A program made the position numbers and the translations under genes. This document shows positions 1 to 32,576 of a DNA stretch of 32,576 bases, in pieces. Numbering within the stretch: the first letter of the stretch is position 1; each line of letters begins with the position of its first letter. The DNA lies in NCBI GenBank assembly GCA_009731375.1, contig BJOX01000067.1:476983-509558 (forward strand), in the 5' to 3' direction. The DNA is from Paulinella micropora (taxonomy: Eukaryota > Cercozoa > Imbricatea > Euglyphida). The notes beneath the pieces are model-generated. The model did not search any database, had not been told where the DNA came from, and was given only the letters and a program-made list of their open reading frames with translations.

Positions 1-532
<532 letters not shown>

Positions 533-602
533 CCCAATGGTCGATTGACAGCGGCGTCGAATGGATGCCTATGTCTTCGGATATGCAGAGCTGATACACC
601 AA
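533..602 (+). other. Non-repetitive island in (CTAT)n
   Basis: About 70 bp of unique sequence between (CTAT)n arrays. It begins CCAAG, which could be an acceptor, but no GT donor is found at its right edge, so it does not behave as an exon. One frame ([19 protein letters not shown] then stop) and another ([14 protein letters not shown]) are open. It may be a partial copy of an exon edge from further upstream, like those seen around the later exons. Confidence 0.35.
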
Positions 603-1496
<894 letters not shown>

Positions 1497-1504
1497 AAGC
1501 CGAG

Positions 1505-2658
1505 ACATACTCCCATTTCGTCCATCGGAAGAAGTGCCCCGAAAGAACCAACCGAAAGAAGAAAACGCCTGGTATTGCCATCAACACCAAGCGAATGGAA
1601 AGGCATTGAAGAAGAACTCCAATCCGCACTCCCTCTCATCCTCCCCTCCTCTCTCATCAAACGCTTGTTGTGTGACGAAGCAGTAGCGAAATTTGAAATA
1701 TCTCTACGACTTCATATCACAACGGGTACCTCAAACAAAAACACAAGAATAAACTCATGAGCGCAAAAACCGCCACGTAACCCGGCTCCAAACAGAACTC
1801 ACGCAAAACCGACAACAAAAACTGGCCCAAAAGAGATATCTGCGAGAACTCAAAAGGGCAGGTTTGATTCCAGCTGCTGTTGCAAAAAGCCTGCAAAAAA
1901 CTTGGCGAGTATTATTGAAAACCGGTAACCGCCTCCGCCGTCGTCTCAAGGAAGCAACTTTAACCTCCGCTCAACGACAAGCTAATACACGCTTCCGATC
2001 TGACCCTTATACGTTTGCCAAAATCTGTTTCATCCCCCCTCAACCCAAACCACTTGCTCCCTATCCAAAGAAGACTGCGATTCCTACTTTCCCAACCTAT
2101 ACAAAGACGCTAATCGTGAACAAACCTACGTGCCCTTACCTGAGATGATTCGCCCACCTCTACCAACTGTCCCCTTTGACCTCAAACCACCGTCCTTCTT
2201 GGAAACCAAAAGATCTGAGCTTGCTAAGCGTAATGGTGCAGCCCCTGGCAGAGATGGTATTAGCTACCTTGTTTACAAGAGACTTCCCACCGCTTTATTT
2301 TTCTTACACAAACTCATTGTCAAGTGTTGGACAACTGATGTTGCTAACAGCTGGGCCCACGCTGCTATCTCCCTCCTTCATAAAGACGGCGATCCACTTC
2401 AGGCCTCAAACTATCGTCCGATTGCTCTGACAACTGCTCGGGTAAGGTATTTTTCTCTCTGTGGTCAAAACGACTGGAGAGTTTTTTACTGGATAACAAA
2501 TACTTTGACAGAGCGAAACAAAAAGGTTTCCTCAGTAACGTTGCAGGATGCCCCGAACACATTGCTGCAACAAAGGCTACCATCAGAAATGCAAAATATC
2601 ACTATCTCATAGCATGGATTGACCTAAAAAAAACGCTTTTGGAAGCGTAAATCACAAC
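1505..2658 (+). pseudogene. 5' coding part of the retrotransposon, broken by frameshifts
   Basis: Retrotransposon coding sequence continues across at least three frames. Open stretches are about 1505-1760, then about 1753-2085 in another frame (a basic, Arg/Lys-rich segment), then about 2085-2440, containing the RT fingers motif SNYRPIALTT (about 2405-2435), then a third frame to about 2627, reaching AWIDL, the catalytic aspartate region (motif A). A final shift at a run of eight A (about 2625-2635) connects to the long open frame starting near 2640. Each shift looks like a small indel. Whether they are real mutations or consensus errors cannot be decided here. Confidence 0.7.
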
Positions 2659-4713
2659 TTGATCCAGTTTGCTCTCTGGTGGTACCACGTGCCCCCTATG
2701 TTTGCACGCATAATCTTCTTATATTACGAACTCTTGGTAGCCACAATCGAAGGGAAAGAATGGTCGTCAGAACCCTTTGTTTTTGCTGTGGGCGTCTTTC
2801 AAGGATGCTGCATCTCTCCTCTCCTTTTCAATATAGTTTTCAATTTACTACTTGACCTCCTATCATCCTTGACCAAAAACAACGGATACCACTTCAATCA
2901 CAAAAACTCAACGGATGAAATAATCGTGCACGAAGCTGCCTATGCTGATGACCTCAAACTACACAGCCGATCCACGAAACACTGTCAATCGTCCATCAAC
3001 ATGATAGACAAATTTCTGACATGGACCAGAACAATGGCCGCGAAACCGCCCAAATGCAAAAGCCTTGCTTTCAAATATTGGACTAAAGCCGATGACCGCA
3101 AGGGTCTCAAACGATTAATGCCGATATCGTTCCCACCTTTCGACCCCGCCCTTACTATTACTGGCAAGCCAATTGACTTCATCGCTGACAAGCCTTTCAA
3201 AGACCTCGGATGGATTGTCTACCATGACCTCAGCGAAAACGAACAACGCGCAGAAATCCAAAAGAAGTTCATTCTATCTATGCAAGCCATCGATAGCTGG
3301 TCGATCAATGGTTTTATGAAACTTTGGCTCTACCAACATTATGCTGTCCAGTCTCTTGCCTGGCCATTTCTCATTTATGACCTCTGCTTATCTTTCGCCA
3401 AAACCCTTGAAAAAATTGCGACCCGCTTCCTCAAAAAATGGGCCAATATCTACAAAAGAGCTCTGGTCTCTTGCCTTTACCGCCCACGCTCGAAATTCGG
3501 TCTACAGCTCCAGTCCATCGTCTCTTTTTACCAGCGACTTCAAATCAACCGTGCTCAAATGCTGAAGTACTGCCCAGATAAACACCTCTCGTCCATCTAT
3601 GCGATGAACCTGACGAAACACGAAACGTTTCGAACTATCTGGAAACCAGAGCCTGTGCTCGAAAAGCTTGAGGCACAAGTTGATTTTGAATTCAAACATC
3701 GAGGCCAATCCGATCATCTCGGACTTGGCCATGGTCGCTACCCAAAAGAACATTCCATCACAGACCGCAAAGACAGGATTTTAGAATTAGCTGCTGAGAC
3801 AATACTTGAGACAACCACAGTGCATGATATGGACAAAGCCATGCAAGGGTGCTTTTTTTGTTTTGAAGACGCATGCCCCTTTGACCTCTCCTGGACTCGC
3901 CTCATCGGAACCCGTAATCCCCGTTTAATCTCTTGGGTCATCAACGCAAGCACAAACTCGGTTATTACCCCCGACCTTAGACGTCTGTGGGGAATCATTC
4001 CCAACAACAAGTGTGCTCTCTGTTCTGGTCAAGCACATTTATGTCACATCCTCTCCGGTTGCCATGTTGCCCTCAAACAAGGCCGTTATACCTGGCGTCA
4101 CGACTCTGTGCTCTGCACTATTGAAGCTCCCCTTCAAAAACACATCGAGAGCCATAACAAACGCTCCCCTATAGACCAAAATGAATCAAAGTCTATGTTT
4201 GTGAAAGAGGGCGAGCAGAAGCCTAAGGGGCAGTCATTTCATCGTCCATCTCTGCTCGACACCGCAAACGATTGGCAGCTCCAAACCCAATACACCGGTT
4301 CTGAGCAAGCCTTTCCTGTCCACATCTGTGTCACTGACCTCCGCCCCGATATTGTTGTCTGGTCATTGTCTACCAAGATATGTATTCTGATTGAACTCAC
4401 GTGCCCGGTCGAGGAAAACATCCTTGACGCACGAGCCTACAAGACCAGCCGATACAAAGGGCTCACTCAAATCGAGGACAACGGATGGACCTGCCACCTT
4501 CGACCAATCGAATGCGGGCCTCGCGGCATGGTATCGTTCTCTGTTCATCGATATTTCCGCGCCTTGGGTTTTTCCCATCCCCAATCCAAATCCCTTTGCT
4601 TCAAGCTATCGTCCTGCGTAGCTCGTTGCTCTTTTGCGATTTATCGCTCCTGTGCAGTCAAAAATTGGACTAATCTTCCTCTAGTCCGTATCGGTGACTG
4701 CATTCCGTCATAG
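2659..4713 (+). CDS. Retrotransposon reverse transcriptase (palm/thumb), CCHC and restriction-like endonuclease
   Basis: This frame of 684 codons is uninterrupted. RT motif B, FQGCCISPLLFN, lies at residues about 47-58. Motif C, YADD (2941-2952), holds two catalytic metal-binding aspartates. A zinc knuckle CALCSGQAHLCHILSGC (4012-4062) fits C-x2-C-x7-H-x4-C and is followed by GRYTWRHDSVL. Further on come RPDIVVW (Asp at 4348) and ILIELTCP (Glu at 4393), then a K-x2-R-Y-K segment, matching the PD-(D/E)xK-type endonuclease of R2-like elements. The protein would copy its RNA at a nick it makes in target DNA. The listed start is only the first ATT/ATG-like codon of the frame; the true protein begins upstream and is frameshifted. 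The stop at 4711-4713 is shared with the second copy at 11747. Confidence 0.85.
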   Translation: MIQFALWWYHVPPMFARIIFLYYELLVATIEGKEWSSEPFVFAVGVFQGCCISPLLFNIVFNLLLDLLSSLTKNNGYHFNHKNSTDEIIVHEAAYADDLKLHSRSTKHCQSSINMIDKFLTWTRTMAAKPPKCKSLAFKYWTKADDRKGLKRLMPISFPPFDPALTITGKPIDFIADKPFKDLGWIVYHDLSENEQRAEIQKKFILSMQAIDSWSINGFMKLWLYQHYAVQSLAWPFLIYDLCLSFAKTLEKIATRFLKKWANIYKRALVSCLYRPRSKFGLQLQSIVSFYQRLQINRAQMLKYCPDKHLSSIYAMNLTKHETFRTIWKPEPVLEKLEAQVDFEFKHRGQSDHLGLGHGRYPKEHSITDRKDRILELAAETILETTTVHDMDKAMQGCFFCFEDACPFDLSWTRLIGTRNPRLISWVINASTNSVITPDLRRLWGIIPNNKCALCSGQAHLCHILSGCHVALKQGRYTWRHDSVLCTIEAPLQKHIESHNKRSPIDQNESKSMFVKEGEQKPKGQSFHRPSLLDTANDWQLQTQYTGSEQAFPVHICVTDLRPDIVVWSLSTKICILIELTCPVEENILDARAYKTSRYKGLTQIEDNGWTCHLRPIECGPRGMVSFSVHRYFRALGFSHPQSKSLCFKLSSCVARCSFAIYRSCAVKNWTNLPLVRIGDCIPS

Positions 4714-5024
4714 CCGTCCAGTGTTGCATATCCCGGGCTAGGTCCCTTCGGAGGTTTAGGCCTTATACAATGTCATCATTGTAGCTTGCGCAAGCTTACG
4801 GTGCTGAAAACACTTGGACTAACGGCTTCCTTTTCTTTCCCTTCTTCCTTATCCTCCCCACTCGCCATTCCTAGATTGCCTTTTTCTTCAACGTCCTCCT
4901 CTTCTTTTTTCCAGAACACAGTCTACCCGTGATTCCCATCCCGGACACATGCACAGTACACAAATTATTGTTTGATGTGAAACTGCGTTCCTTTGCAAGG
5001 ACTACATTCCTTTGCGAAATCTCA

Positions 5025-5680
<656 letters not shown>

Positions 5681-6117
5681 CTGGCAACTCAGCCTGGGGT
5701 TCAGATCTAAATATCTCCTACAATGACGATTTTGTGTCCGCCGTTAGTCGCGCGCAGCGCAAGGGCTAAACAGGCAACCAACTCCTGACCATGGCTGATG
5801 AAGTCGGGGCGTGATGCAAAGGGTTGATGAAGTCGGGGTTGTAGAAGGTAACTCACAACGAGCGTGAACTCCTGAAACCTCGGCTTGTTTGTGGCATCAT
5901 CTCCTTAGGGCACACGCTCCTGGGGAGTGTTCTAGTGTTGTCCCGTATAGTTCAAAAGGGCTCGGCTACCTTTCGGCTTGAACTGGGCACAGACACCAAC
6001 CACAGCGAGACAGTGGTTGGTGTGCAGCTTGGCCGGTGCTGAAAGTTCTTGTCCGGGGGTAGTATAGGAGGCCATGGCTTTTCAAGCTAAGCCACGCCCA
6101 TAGATTAAACATTAAAC

Positions 6118-6120
<3 letters not shown>
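5681..6120 (+). mobile_element. Unidentified GC-richer insert, probably a retroelement 3' end
   Basis: A 440-bp island with (CTAT)n on both sides. A short open frame runs from the repeat into it and stops at 5767-5769 (ending SRAQRKG). The rest looks like a 3' UTR: two copies of TTGATGAAGTCGGGG-like sequence (about 5794-5840), a hairpin-like CGGCTACC...CGGCTT region, and a tail with ATTAAACATTAAACATT immediately before (ATCT)n. A coding C-terminus, a UTR and a tail abutting the same microsatellite on both sides parallel the retrotransposon copies. No family is recognised. Confidence 0.45.
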
Positions 6121-32011
<25,891 letters not shown>

Positions 32012-32117
32012 GTCCTTGCCTTCTATCTATCTTTCTTTCTTTCTATCTTGTCTTTCTATCTATGCAAATCTATCTATATATCTATATCTCCCTGTCTATC
32101 TATCGATCCTATCTATC

Positions 32118-32180
<63 letters not shown>
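32012..32180 (+). repeat. (CTTT)/(CTAT)n after exon 20
   Basis: Tetranucleotide array into which the third copy of dispersed repeat X is set. Confidence 0.9.
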
Positions 32181-32182
<2 letters not shown>

Positions 32183-32576
32183 ACGGCTTAGCTGGGCATC
32201 GGGTTAATACTTTACCCACAGACTTCCTGGTTGACGAAATCAGAAGCTCCTTTTTTCTGACATTAGTCGATATTTCATCAGTTGATCTCATCACTTACTC
32301 CACGGAGTGAACTAAGGCCACTTGAGGTGTCACTGACCCTCCCTTGGGCTTGGTTTTGTGAAATGGGTGCCATCTGTCGACAGACAGAGAATTAGGGGAT
32401 GGTGTGGGTGTGCTGGGCCCGTGGTGGGATGCCTTATGTGTGCCTCCATACGCCTATAAGTCACATGCCGAAATAGCGACGGGAAGCACAATCCTGTTCC
32501 CTCAGGGTGCCCTTTCTCGCTTGTTGAGCCCGGAATAAAACCCACAGTGCTCTGTCGGTTTATACTAGACTGTCGA
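32181..32576 (+). mobile_element. Dispersed repeat X, copy 3 (runs off the window)
   Basis: Matches 9320-9716 and reaches the end of the window. It begins inside (CTAT)n with a 3-base shared ATC at the junction, so it lacks the first 30 bp of copy 1. The short coding end, stop and AATAAA are retained. It lies in the intron after exon 20. Confidence 0.7.

Larger units (their letters stand above)
1497..5024 (+). mobile_element. R2-like non-LTR retrotransposon copy inserted in (CTAT)n
   Basis: About 3.5 kb of non-repetitive DNA with (CTAT)n on both sides. It encodes reverse transcriptase motifs, then a C-x2-C-x7-H-x4-C motif and a PD...E restriction-like endonuclease region. This order (RT, CCHC, REL) is characteristic of the early-branching R2-type elements, which use site-specific nicking and target-primed reverse transcription. 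The 3' UTR (4714-5024) ends TCTCA directly before (TCTA)n, and a second 5'-truncated copy ends the same way. The 5' end at about 1497 may be truncated: I see no N-terminal zinc finger or Myb domain. Several frame changes before 2659 suggest that this copy is inactive, unless they are assembly errors. Confidence 0.85.

Overview
This is eukaryotic nuclear DNA dominated by simple repeats. There is no bacterial-style gene packing. Almost every large open frame is a by-product of a 3-, 4- or 5-base microsatellite. Between the repeats are short non-repetitive islands bounded by canonical AG acceptors and GT donors. Read in order, eighteen islands (8047-32011) join in one continuous reading frame with matching intron phase at every junction, and two weaker islands at 7070 and 7393 extend the frame upstream. 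I read this as the middle part of one spliced + strand gene with small exons (28-284 bp) and introns made of (CTAT)n, (GTAT)n, (ATAC)n, (ATC)n, (AT)n, (CT)n, (ATT)n and (ACATT)n. Start and stop codons lie outside the window. The species cannot be named from the sequence; a repeat-rich protist/alga or an invertebrate would both fit.

The predicted protein, roughly 680 residues visible, looks like a cell-surface receptor. It has an extracellular dCache-like sensor (8047 to about 17000), a serine-rich linker encoded by a triplet repeat, one transmembrane helix split across the exons at 19913 and 22546, and a long polar, serine-rich tail with basic and proline-rich stretches (22580-32011). The family call rests on pattern recognition, not a search.

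The most unusual feature is what I call exon-edge echoes. Around at least eleven exons the intron contains repeated partial copies of the neighbouring exon edge with its splice site. Copies of an exon's 5' edge plus AG acceptor lie upstream of that exon; copies of its 3' edge plus GT donor lie downstream. They are spaced by microsatellite whose motif often continues the donor itself (GTATGT into (GTAT)n, GTACAT into (ATAC)n). One exon has fourteen such copies.

Mobile DNA: a 3.5-kb R2-like non-LTR retrotransposon with a C-terminal restriction-like endonuclease region (1497-5024) and a 5'-truncated relative (11747-12163) both sit inside (CTAT)n arrays, suggesting a preference for this microsatellite. 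A second dispersed family occurs at 9287, 9832 and 32181. Two copies of a 215-bp foldback (MITE-like) element lie in opposite orientation at 22317 and 30983, each about 10-14 bp from a splice site. Two further islands (5681-6120, 12758-13245) are embedded in matching microsatellite on both sides. An assembly gap of 313 N lies at 16570-16882.
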